Positions 18,600 through 29,649 of a stretch of 64,000 bases of DNA are shown piece after piece. The DNA is from Bidens hawaiensis (lineage: Eukaryota > Streptophyta > Magnoliopsida > Asterales > Asteraceae). The DNA is taken from NCBI GenBank assembly GCA_021521415.1, contig JAIQDT010000190.1:2170001-2234000 (forward strand). The letters are read 5' to 3'. Both the position numbers and the translations under genes were made by a program. The number at the start of each line of letters is the position of its first letter. Within the stretch, counting starts at the first letter, position 1. Below the pieces are notes generated by a model. It saw only the letters and a list, made by a program, of their open reading frames with translations, searched no databases and was not told the DNA's origin.

Positions 18600-18640
18600 C
18601 ACGGCACCGTGCTTTTAGAAGCACAGTCCCGTGCTGCAAA
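18600..18640 (-). repeat. CACGG/CCGTG palindrome pair, copy B
   Basis: GCACGGCACCGTGC, TTTTAGAA, then GCACAGTCCCGTGC. It is the counterpart of pair 5 in copy A, with both halves recognisable. Further copies in arm B lie at about 18068-18080, 19290-19320, 19396-19440, 20060-20072 and 23859-23884. Confidence 0.7.
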
Positions 18641-18871
18641 GTGCAGACAATATTCTTTTGAATTTTGTTTATTTTCGAGCTGGTTCGTTTTTAACAGGTT
18701 TTTTTTCTTTGTTTAACATAGTAATTAAAAATCCTAAACTTCATTAAAACATAAAACATAAAACTAAAGACATAATTAAACATAGATAAAATGAAAAGTA
18801 CAACAACAACTCTCGGATCCTAACACATAGTACTAGCGGGAAAAACTTTAAAACGAAACAGAGTCAGAACT

Positions 18872-19211
18872 TCAACGATCACCACTTCCGAACAAGTCCT
18901 GCATGTGTGGTGGTGCTCGTTTGGTTCCAAAAGTTCGTCAAGCTTTTTTTTGAGCGTAACGATTTCTCGGTTGAGAAAGTTAAGTTTGGAAGTCACATCT
19001 TTATGGTGGCCATCCACAACTTGGAAGTTTTCGAACCTAGGCAGGTCGACTTTGTTAATTAACTCGACTACTCGAGCTTCGATGTGAATGTTGCTCTCAA
19101 ATTGATCTCTTATGATGCATTGGAGTTGCATGACCTCCTTCTCAAAGTATGAGGAGGATTCATGTTGTTTCCCCTTACAACTGGACTCCATTCAACCCTT
19201 TTTCCTTCCAT
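18872..19211 (-). pseudogene. Athila small ORF 2, copy B
   Basis: ATG at 19211 matches that of copy A, but a frameshift follows within the first 15 codons. From about 19170 the protein sequence (GKQHESSSYFEKEVMQLQC, FQVVDGHHKDVTSKLNFLNR, LKKKLDELLE) parallels copy A. A second shift near the end loses the normal stop at 18872. It is preserved as a relic only. Confidence 0.65.
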
Positions 19212-19681
19212 TTAGTTAAGTTGTGTTTTGTGTGAATGGAATAGTGAGTTTATGCATGCATTATATAGATACTAGAAAGTTGAACACGACACCATGCTTT
19301 CAGAAGCACGGCCCCGTGCTGCTAGAGGAATATATGTTTCTGAGTCAGAGAATTGTAAGGAGTCAACGCGTACCATGCTGAAGTTTCTAGGGTGACCACG
19401 GCCTCGTGCTTAGGAAAGCACGGCCCGTGCTTTTTGTCACGGTGAATTTCTTTGCAATTTTCAGCAAGATGCAGGATCTGGAATTCTTAGAATGAGGTTT
19501 ATTATGATAACTTAAAAGTTTGGTCATCTAAAAATTACTTTTCATTAAAATTAAAAGAAAAGTCCTAGAACAATTACGGGGTAAGCCCGGTTTTCCTTGA
19601 AAATATTCGGGTTAAGCCCGAAGTCCTAACACATTGTTCTTAATCCACTTGTTTACACATAAAAATATAATGTTAAGTTTC

Positions 19682-19969
19682 CTAGATTTCCTCGAAAGGC
19701 TCTCCTCATCCGAATGGTCCTGGTGGTGGAAAATACGGGAAACAGAGAACTTGAAATTGGAGTTTTTCATTGATGTCTCGAAGTTCCATTTTCATGTTTT
19801 CCACTGATTCGGTAAGTTGAATGAGACGTATCTCAGCAAGGAGATTCATTTAGGTGAGTTCTTTAACGAGTTCTTGAAGTTTCAAGAGAAGATCGGTTTT
19901 GGAAACATGGCGGGCATCGTTTCTCGGGTGTCGGGATACCGGGATTGCTTCACTCATCTCAGTTGGCAT
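19682..19969 (-). pseudogene. Athila small ORF 1, copy B
   Basis: The start MPTEMSEAIPVSRHPRN at 19969 and the stop at 19682 give exactly the same length as in copy A (288 bases). One in-frame TAA (about 19849-19853 on the - strand, after ELT) interrupts it. The TATAAAAGG box is conserved upstream, near 20038. Confidence 0.65.
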
Positions 19970-22714
19970 GTTGAATTTTCAGAGGTTATTGGTTTGGTTT
20001 TGGTTGGTGCAAGGAATGCAATGACACAAGATGCCTTTTATAGCCAACTAGCAAGCCAAGCACGGCCCCGTGTTTTTGCTCTGACAATTCTATTGCAAAC
20101 CATTCTGACTGAGATTTTTGAAGCGAAGATGCTGGTCCGCAGTTTTTGTGTGATATTCGTGACAAAACGAGGTATACTATATTCACTACGTAACAAGTAA
20201 ACGATAAATCGGTTAATTCGTAGTGCTTAAACGAGTAACCGACTGATACTAATTATGACCCATATATATATTGAGGGGTCATATACGAGTTATATATATA
20301 TTATAGTGGCTAACATATTGATATTTAGCCCCCAGTACGTTTAAAACTCTTTAAACGAAAAAGGTTTCGTTTATCAATACGTTATAAGCTTAAACACAAT
20401 CGTTAATATCAAAACGAGCATTGTAGCATCCGTTAAGCCGAAAAAGATTTATAAAACATTTATATGACATGTTCTAAGCAATCTATGAAAATATTTTGGA
20501 ATTTTACAACGATTCAGTACGTTTTACTTATTTTACAAAAAGAAGCTGAAAAACACTCGTTTTCGCGCTGGTTTTCGCACTCGAACTAGTTTTCTTGCGA
20601 AAAACCGAACCCGAATTAAATTTTGGACCGACGTTTACATATGGTACGAATACCGAGGCACCATTGGGCCAAAAAGGAGGCCCAATGAGCCTTATATGCT
20701 TGCGGCCGGCCCCCCTCACACTATCCCACATGAGATATTTCTTTGAAAACTTCATGAATAAGCCACCTATTTTATACAATAAACATAAAGACCAGACCTT
20801 CTTTTGCTGTATTCTTCAAGTTTCAGCCCAAACCCTAAAGGTAAACCTCTAAATACGTGAGATTACATACTTAATTAACATAGTTTAAACCTGAAAAATT
20901 AGTTCTTGATTAGTTTTAAACATGTTTAACCATCCAAAAACCATAAAAATAAAGTAAAACCATGTTTTTATGTTAAACATGTTTACAAACCAGGAACATA
21001 TACTTTTTTAGTCAAAAACGCGGATTAGAACATCAATACAACGTTTTTACGGTTTGAAAGTTCGGTTTGAACCCAAAACCGAAACCCTAATTATAAAAGC
21101 TGTCACATGGATGATTTATGTTTGGTTTGATGATATATGATATGTAGATACACTGAGTTTGCAACCCGAGACCCGGAAAGTCGTTTAAGCTAGCAAAACT
21201 CATCGAAAACCGACAAGCTAAAACCCGTAACACTCGTTTAAGGGCTGTTTAGGTTAAGGTTGTGATGTGCATATTATTAGACTTTGATATTTTTCAGGGA
21301 CATCAGGGACCATGTCATTGAGTCCCTGTTCAAATTTGGTAATGTTTTGACCATCCGAGAATATTTGGCGAATTTATTACCAAATTGGGACGTTTATTTG
21401 GGAAAAATAGCTAAATTACTTCAAAAATTATGAAATTTTTCTGGGAACTCAGATATAATGTATTTTGATCACATATGAAATTTGAGATTATTTGGATAAG
21501 TCTAAGGGTGTTTTGTACATATGCGTTCATGCGAATTTTTATAGCCGAATTTGGGCTGAAAAGAATATTGAGCAGGCTTTTTACATTCTGGAATTGATAC
21601 AGGTTGTTTTGGGACATGATTTGAGTATTCAGGAAATTTTGTGGAATTTTTGGAAATTGTTTGGGATAAACAGACGATTTTCAGGCGAAATATAGCTGAT
21701 AAAATGAATTTTTATAAATTATTAAATCAGTAAATAATTCCAGAAATATTTTTATAAAATCTACATATTTTAATTGATAAGTCGCTAAATTTTCATAATT
21801 TAATGATTAACGGTTAATTCATTATGCTAATTTAAAGATTAAACAAATTCAGTGTTTATAAAAACCGGCAAGTTCGTGACTAACGAACCTGCGGGAAAAT
21901 CAAAGCATCAAGAGTGATCAAAAATCATATTTTTGGACTAATTAAGGAAAAACAAACTTTTCTATGAAAAACCTGGACAATCCGGATAGATTGTGCGCGT
22001 TTCTTCTTAAATCAAACTAAATAAACGGAAACGGACCCAGAGGCTAATCCGGTACCCCCAGTATGTGATCCTTCTTTATAACTTAATCATTTTATTAATC
22101 AATACATCTACCCAAGCTTATTCCCATAATTGTTTTCTGAACGCGTAAACGAACAACTTGGCCCAGCTGGGAAAACGGGAATCTGAGCCAAGTTCGGTTT
22201 TAAGTATTAGACATTAAACAACATCACAGCCTAAGCCTATTACCACTTTCTGGGCGTACCAGCTATACCCAGATTAGTTATACAGCCCAGTTTAATACTG
22301 AGATTATAATAATATTAAAATATTAATATTATTATAATATGGACTATAGGGACTAAGTGATAGCAAGGGAAACGAACCCCGTGCTGATCTCGCACTGAGT
22401 GCCTACAAAACCGTGAGATTCATGACCCCACTCTTTAAACTATTTTAAGAACTTTTGGGGTGGAAAGCATGTTTATACACGTTATTTATCTAAACACGGA
22501 TCAGGATATAAAATATTTGAACATTTATATATGAAAAGTCCCTACAAACATAATGATTGACTACGTGCTGATGAAAGATGATTATTATCATTGATTGATA
22601 TATTGAGTGGAGATAATACGAATTGCAAAACATAATGAAATTACACGTGACAACATGTTTATACAAACACGTTATGTAATGTTAAACATAACTAATTTGG
22701 GAGACAACGTGGTC

Positions 22715-22785
22715 TGTAATGGCTATGGGGATAACGTGGTCTGTGATGATTATGGGGCTGTTGTGGGCAGAAGGGGGGCCACAAT
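22715..22785 (+). repeat. AACGTGGTCTGT tandem pair and first TTGTGGGC hairpin in solo LTR
   Basis: Two units of AACGTGGTCTGT(A/G)ATG(G/A)(C/T)TATGGGG are followed by TGTTGTGGGCAGAAGGGGGG and CCACAA. They are part of the variable repeat zone of this LTR. Confidence 0.6.
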
Positions 22786-22791
22786 AGTAAC

Positions 22792-22985
22792 AAACTAAAG
22801 TTGAGTATGGCCTATGAGCCAAGTTCTGCTGCAACTTATAAACTAAAGTTGATTATGGCCTATGAGCCAAGTTCTGCTGCAACTTATAAACTAAAGTTGA
22901 GTATGGCCTATGAGCCAAGTTCTGCTGCAACTTACTAAACTAAAGTTGAGTATGGCCTATGAGCCAAGTTCTGCTGCAACTTATT
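22792..22985 (+). repeat. four 48-49-bp minisatellite units in solo LTR
   Basis: Units begin at 22792, 22840, 22888 and 22937. Each contains AAGTTGAGTATGGCC...TGCTGCAACTT, so AAGTTG and CAACTT can pair across the unit. The array lies at the same relative LTR position as the different minisatellites of the two Tekay elements. Confidence 0.85.
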
Positions 22986-23043
22986 AAATGAACTAACTTG
23001 ATTATGACCTGAATGTTAAGAAAATAATGTGATTATGCGTATT

Positions 23044-23327
23044 GTGGGCGGATGGGGAGCCACAGTATTTGGTGATACGTGATAAATACTCTATGTGTAT
23101 ATGTGTCTATATACATGCTATGTGATTAGCCGTAGGAAATACTATGTGTAGAATATACTAATTATTTGCGTGTACACTATATAATGTTTGAGTTTACATG
23201 GAATCATTGTGGGTGGAAGGGGGACCACAGTGGTTGATGTTAACGCGGAACCGTTGTGGGCAGAAGGGGGGCCACAGTGGTTGAGATTATGTGGAACCGT
23301 TGTGGGAGGAAGGGGGTCCACAGTGGT
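23044..23327 (+). repeat. dispersed TTGTGGG...CCACAG hairpin units in solo LTR
   Basis: Four units of about 27 bases (about 23044, 23208, 23251 and 23299) read TTGTGGG(C/T/A)(A/G)GAAGGGGG(G/A/T)CCACAGTGG. The TGTGG and CCACA arms can pair. Confidence 0.75.
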
Positions 23328-23551
23328 TCGTTAAACACGGAAATTGGAAACAGGTAGTACGAACAAACAATCACGATTTTACCGAAATTTCGAATTTATA
23401 TTATAAACTTACATGTGTGCATATGCACACACAAGGATATGGCTGTGCATATTTATACAACCGTAAATACATATTTTTACATACGCGCGTACATACAAAC
23501 TATGACTGTATGGTGCGCAGAACTGATTTCGTTAAAACTTATGAAACTCAC

Positions 23552-23567
23552 CAACTATTCGTAGTTG
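23552..23567 (+). other. CAACTA-TTCG-TAGTTG hairpin in solo LTR
   Basis: CAACTATTCGTAGTTG is a perfect 6-bp stem with a TTCG loop. It is identical in all five Tekay-type LTRs of the window although this LTR is otherwise highly diverged. It lies about 280 bases before the LTR end, just before a CTTTTCAG acceptor-like site. Confidence 0.7.
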
Positions 23568-23969
23568 ACCTGTTTTAACATGCTTTTCAGGTAATCAGAT
23601 ATGAGAAGTAATTTCCTGTGCGTTACGTGTCTGATTGGTGATTGATGTCGTGGGCATTTGAGTTAGAAGTAAAGTGATTGAAGAACAGGTTTAATTGTAT
23701 CACCTAGTTTGTAAAAGATGTTAGAACGATGTAATATATTGTAAATTAGTTAGTAATGTTTATTTATGAACAATGTATTTGATACCAGTTGTATCTGTTG
23801 CATTTCCGTTTTACGCTTCCGCAATTCGCTTAGTGGGGTGTGACATTTTGGCATTGGACCGTGCTTTTGGGAGCACGCCCCCGTGGTTTTCAATATTTTT
23901 TTTTCAAGTAATTTATTTACAAGGCCTAGTTTTGTGAAGGTCTTGGCCAGACCTTGTTTTCTTGATTTC

Positions 23970-25295
23970 TTATTCAGGGAGTTGGTGGGTTAATACCTCT
24001 AGAACTTCTTCAAGTGGACCGTCGATATATGGCATTAATCGATGTCCATTTACTTAGAACTTTTGGCCATTTGAATTTGAAATTTCGATTGTCCCATAGT
24101 CAAAAACTGATTCAACTATGTATGGACCTGTCCATCGAGATTTCAGTTTTCCTGGGAAAAGACGTAAACGAGCGTTGTATAACAGTACACGATCGCCAGT
24201 TTAAAATTTTTTGTTTCCTTTTAAATGGGCATCGTGTAGGCGTTTAGTCTTTTCCTTGTAAGACCAGGAATTTTCGTAGGCCAATGTCCTTAGTTCCTCG
24301 AGCTCACGAATTTGATCTTCCCGGTTTACTCCGGCGGACGTTTGATCAAAGTTCACTGCTCTGAGGGCCTAGTAGGCTTTGTGATTTAATTCTACTGGTT
24401 GATGACATGCCTTCCCGTAAACGAGCTTGATGGGTGTTGTTCCTATGGGGGTTTTGTAGGCCGTCCTGAGGGCCCACAAAGCGTCATCAAATTTTTATGC
24501 CCAATTTTTGCGTATCATTCCTTCAGTTCTTTCTAAAATCCTATTAATTCCTCGATTTGAGACCTCTACTTTCCCACTAGTCTGAGGGTGATATGGCGTT
24601 TCCAGTCGGTGGTGAATTCCATAACTTGCTAAGACTTTGTTCATTAGAGTGTTACAGGAGTGGGTACCTCTGTCGCTGATTAGGGCTTTTGGAATGCCAA
24701 ATCGTGAAAATAACCTTTTTAGAAATCTTACAACCACTCGAGCATCGTTAGTGGGAAGAGCTTGTTCTTCTACCCACTTAGATAGATAATCAACTGCTAC
24801 AAGGTTGTATTAATTTCCGAATGAGTTAGGAAATGGGCCCATGAAATCTATTCCCCATACATCAAAGATCTCACAAATTTGAATGCCCTTTTGAGCCATC
24901 TCATTTTTCGATGAGATGTTCCCGGTTCTTTGACAAGAATCGCATGCTTGGATAAAAGTATGTGTATCTTTGTATACGGTGGGCTAGAAAAATGTTGCAT
25001 CAAACACTTTCCTGACCGTAGTGGCGGCACCATGGTGTCCACCAGTTGGTCCTTCATGGCAGTGTTTGAGAATGTCTAAGGACTCCTTGCCTGCTATGCA
25101 CCTAGGAATAACTTCATCCGCACCTATCCTAAACACGTATGGATCTTCCCAGAAGTAAAACTTAAGATCGGAGAAGAATTTCTTCCGCTGTTGATGAGTA
25201 AGCCATTTTCTTAGGATTCTACAAGCTAGGTAATTTGCGAAGTCGGCATACCAAGGACTTTCGTCTTTTTCCTCTATGACTGCTTGAATGCGCAT
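23970..25295 (-). pseudogene. Athila copy B integrase
   Basis: On the - strand the frame has [39 protein letters not shown], the Cys motif region, IGIDFMG-type core, ISDRGTHSCN and YHPQTSGKVEVSNRGINRIL. The end of pol (QLPE, TAA at 23972-23970) matches copy A. TAA at 24812-24810 is shared with copy A. Frameshifts near 24985 and 24495 are private. Unlike copy A, it keeps the Trp codon after SK (about 24775). Confidence 0.82.
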
Positions 25296-25359
25296 GAGAA
25301 TTTCATGTGGGAAATTACCGTTGATAATTTCTTCAGGACTTGGACATTCTAAGCGCGAA

Positions 25360-26504
25360 AGGTGGTCTGCGGAGACATTCTTTGCTCCCTTTTTGTTCTT
25401 GACTTCAATGTCAGATTCTTGGAGTAATAGGATCCATCGGATGAGTCAGGGTTTGGCATCTTGTTTGTTGAAGAGGTAACGTATTGCGGCATGGTCGGTG
25501 TAAACTATGGTTTTGGAAAGAACTAGATAGGATTTAAATTTTTCGAAGGCAAATACTACTGCCAGTAACTATTTTTCTATTGTGGTGTAGTTTTCTTGTG
25601 CATCATTCAGAGTTTTACTAGCATAGTAAATTGGGTGAAATTGTTTTTCTTTGCGTTGTCCGAGTACGGCTCCAACTACAAAGTCACTTGCATCGCACAT
25701 GATTTCGAATGGAAGGGTCCAATCGGGTGTAGTCATGATTGGTGCGTTGACAAGTTTGTCTTTTAATGTGTTGAATGATTCAACACAATCTTCGGAGAAG
25801 ACGAATGGTGCATCTTCCTCCAGAAGTTTGGTCATACGTATAGAGATTTTTAAAAAGTCTTTTAGGAAGCGGCTGTCGAAACCTGCGTGACCTAGAAAAC
25901 TTCTAATGGCTTTAACTGAAGTTGGCGGTGGAAGTTTGGATATGGTTTCTATTTTTGCCCTATCAACTTCTAGTCCGTCTTGAGAAATCTTGTGACCGAG
26001 AACAATGCCTTCCTTTACCATAAAGTGGCATTTTTCCCAATTGAGCACTAGATTCACTTCTTCACACCCAGTTAGCATTTTGTCTAGGTTTTTCAGACAA
26101 TCATCAAAGGAGTCTCCGAAGACTGAGAAGTCACCCATGAAGACTTCCAAAGAGTTTTCGATCATTTAATGAAAGATGGCCACCATGCAACGTTGGAAGG
26201 TGGTTGGAGCATTACATAGTCCAAATGGCATTCTTCGGTAGGCGAAGGTTCCGTATGGACATGTAAAGGTGGTTTTCTTCTGATCCTCAGGAGCAATGGG
26301 AATTTGGAAATATCCGGAGAATCCGTCTAGAAAATAGTAGAACATTTTTCCAGATAATCGCTCAAGCATTTGATCGATAAAGGGAAGTGGAAAATGATCT
26401 TTTCTTGTGGCGTCATTAAGCTTCCGGTAATCAATGCATACTCGCCAGCCTGTGATGGTTCTCCTCGGTATTAACTCGTCCTTCTCGTTCATTACAACAG
26501 TCAT
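25360..26504 (-). pseudogene. Athila copy B reverse transcriptase and RNase H
   Basis: The frame starts at MNEKDELIPRRTITGWRVCI and shows DYRKLNDATRKDHFPLPFID, FLDGFSGYFQIPIAPEDQKK, RRMPFGLCNAPTTFQRCM, then VFMGDFSVFGDSF at the active site. GGTGAC gives Gly where copy A has FMDD, so a catalytic Asp is lost. A stop at 26168-26166 follows AIFH. RNase H begins CDASDFVVGAVLGQRKEKQF. The TAG at 25571-25569 after YTTIEK is shared with copy A. Confidence 0.85.
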
Positions 26505-28218
26505 TCCTCCCTTCTTGGGTCTACTTGAATGGGACTAACCCAAGATGAATCTGAGATTGGGTAGATTAATCCGGCATCAAGGAGTTTGATTACTTCTTTC
26601 TTCACCACATCTTGCATTTGGGATTTAGACGTCTCTGATGTTGGACCACGGGTTTTTATTCTTCTTCCATGAGAATCTTGTGAGTACAGAAGGAGGGACT
26701 GATGCCCTTGATATCCATGATCTTCCATGCGATTACCCTTTATCGTTTTTAAGAACCTTAAGAAGTTCGCCTTTCTCTTCTTTAGAAAAGTGAGATGAAG
26801 TAATTTCTGGGAGTTTAGAATATTTTTCCATAAAGGCATATTCGAGATGTTTTGGTAGTTCTTTTAACTCTAAGGCTGGTGGTTCTTTGATTGATGGTTT
26901 TGATTTTTCATTGTTTTCAGTGATTTCACATATCACTTCTGATGTTTCGTGGTAGTCATTATTGAGATTTTCGTTTTCTAAAATGGGTTTATTGAGTGTT
27001 TTGTCTAAGACTTGTGTTTCAAGTGGTGTATTGATAGAGGAATCTAGCATATAGCAACTTACGATGGAATCTATGATGTCAACATAGTATAATGTGTCAT
27101 CGTGTTGTTGCGGATATTGCATAGGTTTTCCTATGTCAAAAGTGATTGACTCGTCATTAACCCTGAGAGTGAGTTTGCCGGTGCAAAAATCTAATAGCCT
27201 TAGCGGTAGCTAAAAAGGGTCTTCCTAAAATTAAAGGTACACCTTTGTCTTCCTCCATGTCTAGAATTACAAACTTTACTGGGAAAACAACCTAGTCAAT
27301 TTTGACAAGCATGTTTTCAACAATGCCCTGAGGATATTTAACAGATCGGTCAGCTAATTGAATGCTCATGCGGGTGGGTTTTGGTTCTCCTATCCCTAGT
27401 TTTGCAAAAACCACATAAGGCATTAAATTATAAATAGCTCCTAGGTCAGCCGGGGCATTGCTAACAGACAAATTTCCTATGAGACAACGGATAGTAAAGC
27501 TCCCTGAATCGGTCATCTTTATCGGGAGCTTTCTTTGGAGGACGGCTGAGCATTCTTCAAATAAGGTGACATGCGAGAGCTCCTCCAGCTTTCTTTTGTT
27601 TTTCAGCACTTCTTTGAGAAACTTGGCATATTTTGGCATCTGACCAATAGCCTCGAAAAAAGGGATGTTGATATGGAGTTCCTTAAAGAGTTCTAGAAAC
27701 TTCTCATACTGAGCTTCCAATCGTTCCTGCTTCAGTCTTCCAGGGAATGGAATGGGTGGAACATAAGTTCGGACTGGATCCTTGGGCTGTACTGGGCTTG
27801 TTGGGGTCAGCCTCTCCTGTGTTTCATCAGTAGACTTCTTCTCCATAACTGGTTCTGAAGTTGTTGAGACAACAGTGGTCATACCGCTTCTGAGTGTAAC
27901 GGCGTTAGCTGTTGCATTCGGGTTACTGATTTTGTTGCTTGGAAGAGTGCCAGGTAGTCTTTCAGATAATTTTCCGGAAATTTGTCCGATTTGAGTTTCT
28001 AGGTTCTGAAGTGATGCTTGTTGACTTTTGAGATCCGCTTCATGTTTTAATAATACTCCGCTGATATCAACAGCTCTTGCGTCGGCTTTCTTCTCTGCTT
28101 CATTTGTTTTGGACATGAGTTGGATTAGCATTTCTTCGATCTTATAGTAGCCTGGGTTTTGATGGATACTAGAACTTTGATCTTGAAATTGAGGTTTAGG
28201 CTGGAAGGGTTGATTCAT
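26501..28218 (-). pseudogene. Athila copy B gag C-terminus, protease and RT start
   Basis: From MNQPFQPKPQFQDQSS at 28218 the frame carries a coiled-coil gag tail (KTNEAEKKADARAVDISGVL onward), then ANAVTLRSGMTTVV, KYAKFLKEVLKNKRK, IRCLIGNLSVSN and the protease core DLGAIYNLMP, with Ile replacing Ser. The frame is lost near 27292. Later pieces (MQYPQQHDDTLYYVDIIDSI; SKEEKGELLKVLKNDKG) belong to the protease-RT linker in other frames. Confidence 0.82.
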
Positions 28219-29343
28219 CCGTCTCTTTTCGAATCAGGGTAAAGTTTGAGTTTTACCTCCGTCTTTCCAGCTGAAATTCGGGTGGTTTCTCCATCCTGGA
28301 TTGTAGTTATTGCTGAAAGCGTTGTTCTATCGAGTGATGAAATCGAATTCTTCCATGGCCATGATGACTTGTTTACAGTCACTCGTCTTATGATTTCCTC
28401 CAAAAGTGTCACAGGTGAGTCTGGTTTTTGATAACTCGGCTTGAAGTTGTTCGAATTTTTTAGAAAGGGCTTCAAGCTATGTCGTGACAAAGGTGTTGGA
28501 ATCAACGTGATATATTCCTTTATGGGTAGGTGTAGATCTTGGTGGGTTGTAAGCGAAACTCTTCTTTGCGGCCTTTTCAAATGCTTCGTTAGGTGATTTG
28601 GATCCCAGGTCTCCACGAGCGATCTGGTCGATGGCCTGTTTGTTTTGACTGGATTCGGCGTCAAAGAATGTTTGTACTTGTAACCATAAGCTTAGTCCAT
28701 GATGTGGGTATCTTCTTAGAAGACTTTTGTATCTTTCCCATGCTGCGTGCAACGATTCATCATCATCGGTCCGGAATCCGGTAATGCTGCCTCGGTATTT
28801 GGCAGTTTTATAGGGCGGAAAATATTTGAGGAGAAACTGTTCAACCATCTGGTCCCAAGTGGTGATGGAACCAGAATAAATAGATTCTATCCATTCTAGG
28901 GCTTGGCCCCTTAGAGAGAAAGGAAAGAGTTTGAGCTTGATTTAATCGACTAAACAGTTTTGGATTTTAAAGGTTCCGCAGATTCGTAAGAATCGAGATA
29001 TGTGAGAAAGAGGGTCTTCGTCGAGGAGACCATGAAATTGAACTGAATTTTCCACCTTATGAATGGTTGTTGATTTAATTTCGAAATTTTCGGTGATTTC
29101 GGGTGGAGCCACTCCATTGCCATAGCCTTCGAGAGATGGCTTGGCATATTGGCTCACGTTCGGCTCATTATTCTGGGCCGCCATCATTTCTTCGGTTTGA
29201 TTTTCTCCTGATGTGGTGGCGACTACTGATTCGTCTTTGATTGTTTCGGCGGTTTCTGTAGTCCGTTTACGAGTTCGTCGACGGAAGAGTCGTTCCGGTT
29301 CCGAAATTGGAGAAACAAGCTCAGGCTCAAAAGTAGAGGACAC
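28215..29343 (-). pseudogene. Athila copy B gag N-terminal and central part
   Basis: ATG at 29343 begins MSSTFEPELVSPISEPERLF, a basic/acidic region (RRRTRKRTTETAETIKDES), then FEIKSTTIHKVENSVQFHGL and DEDPLSHISRFLRICGTFK, typical of retrotransposon gag. Stops at 28942-28944 and 28477-28479 interrupt it. Between them are FLLKYFPPYKTAKYRGSITG and AWERYKSLLRRYPHHGLSLW. A CxxFGGNHxxxxC-like remnant lies near 28380-28420. Gag would form the particle shell. Confidence 0.85.
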
Positions 29344-29625
29344 TCATGGGACTAAATGAAATTTAAACACTAAAGCAAAAGTTAGCTAAAGTTAGTCTAA
29401 GTTAAACTATAAGTTAGGCTAACCTATTTTAAACTAAACTAAGGTCTAAGTTAATTAAGCTAGAGTAAAGGTAAAATAAAGGTAAAAAGTAGGCTAGCCG
29501 TAAAATTATATAGTTTAATAGTTAGTAAAAAAAATTGAAAATAAAGTAAAATAAAAGTTAAATATTTGTACAATTATAGACAATGATTAATTTACAAACT
29601 TGGATCGTTCTTAGAAACGTACGTG
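29344..29625 (-). other. Athila copy B leader between primer site and gag
   Basis: A/T-rich non-coding leader with many TTAGTTTA/TAAACTAA-type short repeats (about 29375-29500). No frame is seen. This is the normal place for an untranslated leader or packaging signal. Confidence 0.6.
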
Positions 29626-29643
29626 TCGCCGGCAACGGCGCCA
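29626..29643 (-). other. primer-binding site of Athila copy B (tRNA-Asp type)
   Basis: On the - strand TGGCGCCGTTGCCGGCGA follows the LTR end by six bases. TGGCGCCGTTGCCGG is the usual Athila primer site, complementary to the 3' end of tRNA-Asp. Confidence 0.88.
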
Positions 29644-29649
29644 AAAACT

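Larger units (their letters stand above)
20149..23845 (+). mobile_element. solo LTR of a Tekay-like element (3697 bp)
   Basis: Begins TGTGATATTCGTGAC and ends GGGGTGTGACA, flanked on both sides by TTTTG (20144-20148 and 23846-23850). Copy A shows the empty site (CAAAATTTTGCGG at about 11154-11166). Its start, end and several internal blocks match the Tekay LTRs at 38370 and 42171, notably CAACTATTCGTAGTTG near the 3' end, but most of the length is diverged. No internal domain or coding frame is present. It is a recombination product of a full element. Confidence 0.88.

Noticed and set aside
18531..18716. Small + strand frames in arm B (also 17651-17917, 18046-18294, 19817-20200)
   Set aside because: They are antisense to Athila non-coding or pseudogene sequence and have no counterpart frames conserved in arm A.
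22607..22798. Short frames around the solo LTR repeats, and 23291-23578
   Set aside because: They are driven by repeat units in LTR DNA, with no conservation in the other LTRs.
20149..23845. A complete retrotransposon between the two TTTTG copies
   Set aside because: There is no primer site, coding domain, polypurine tract or second LTR copy, so it is a solo LTR.
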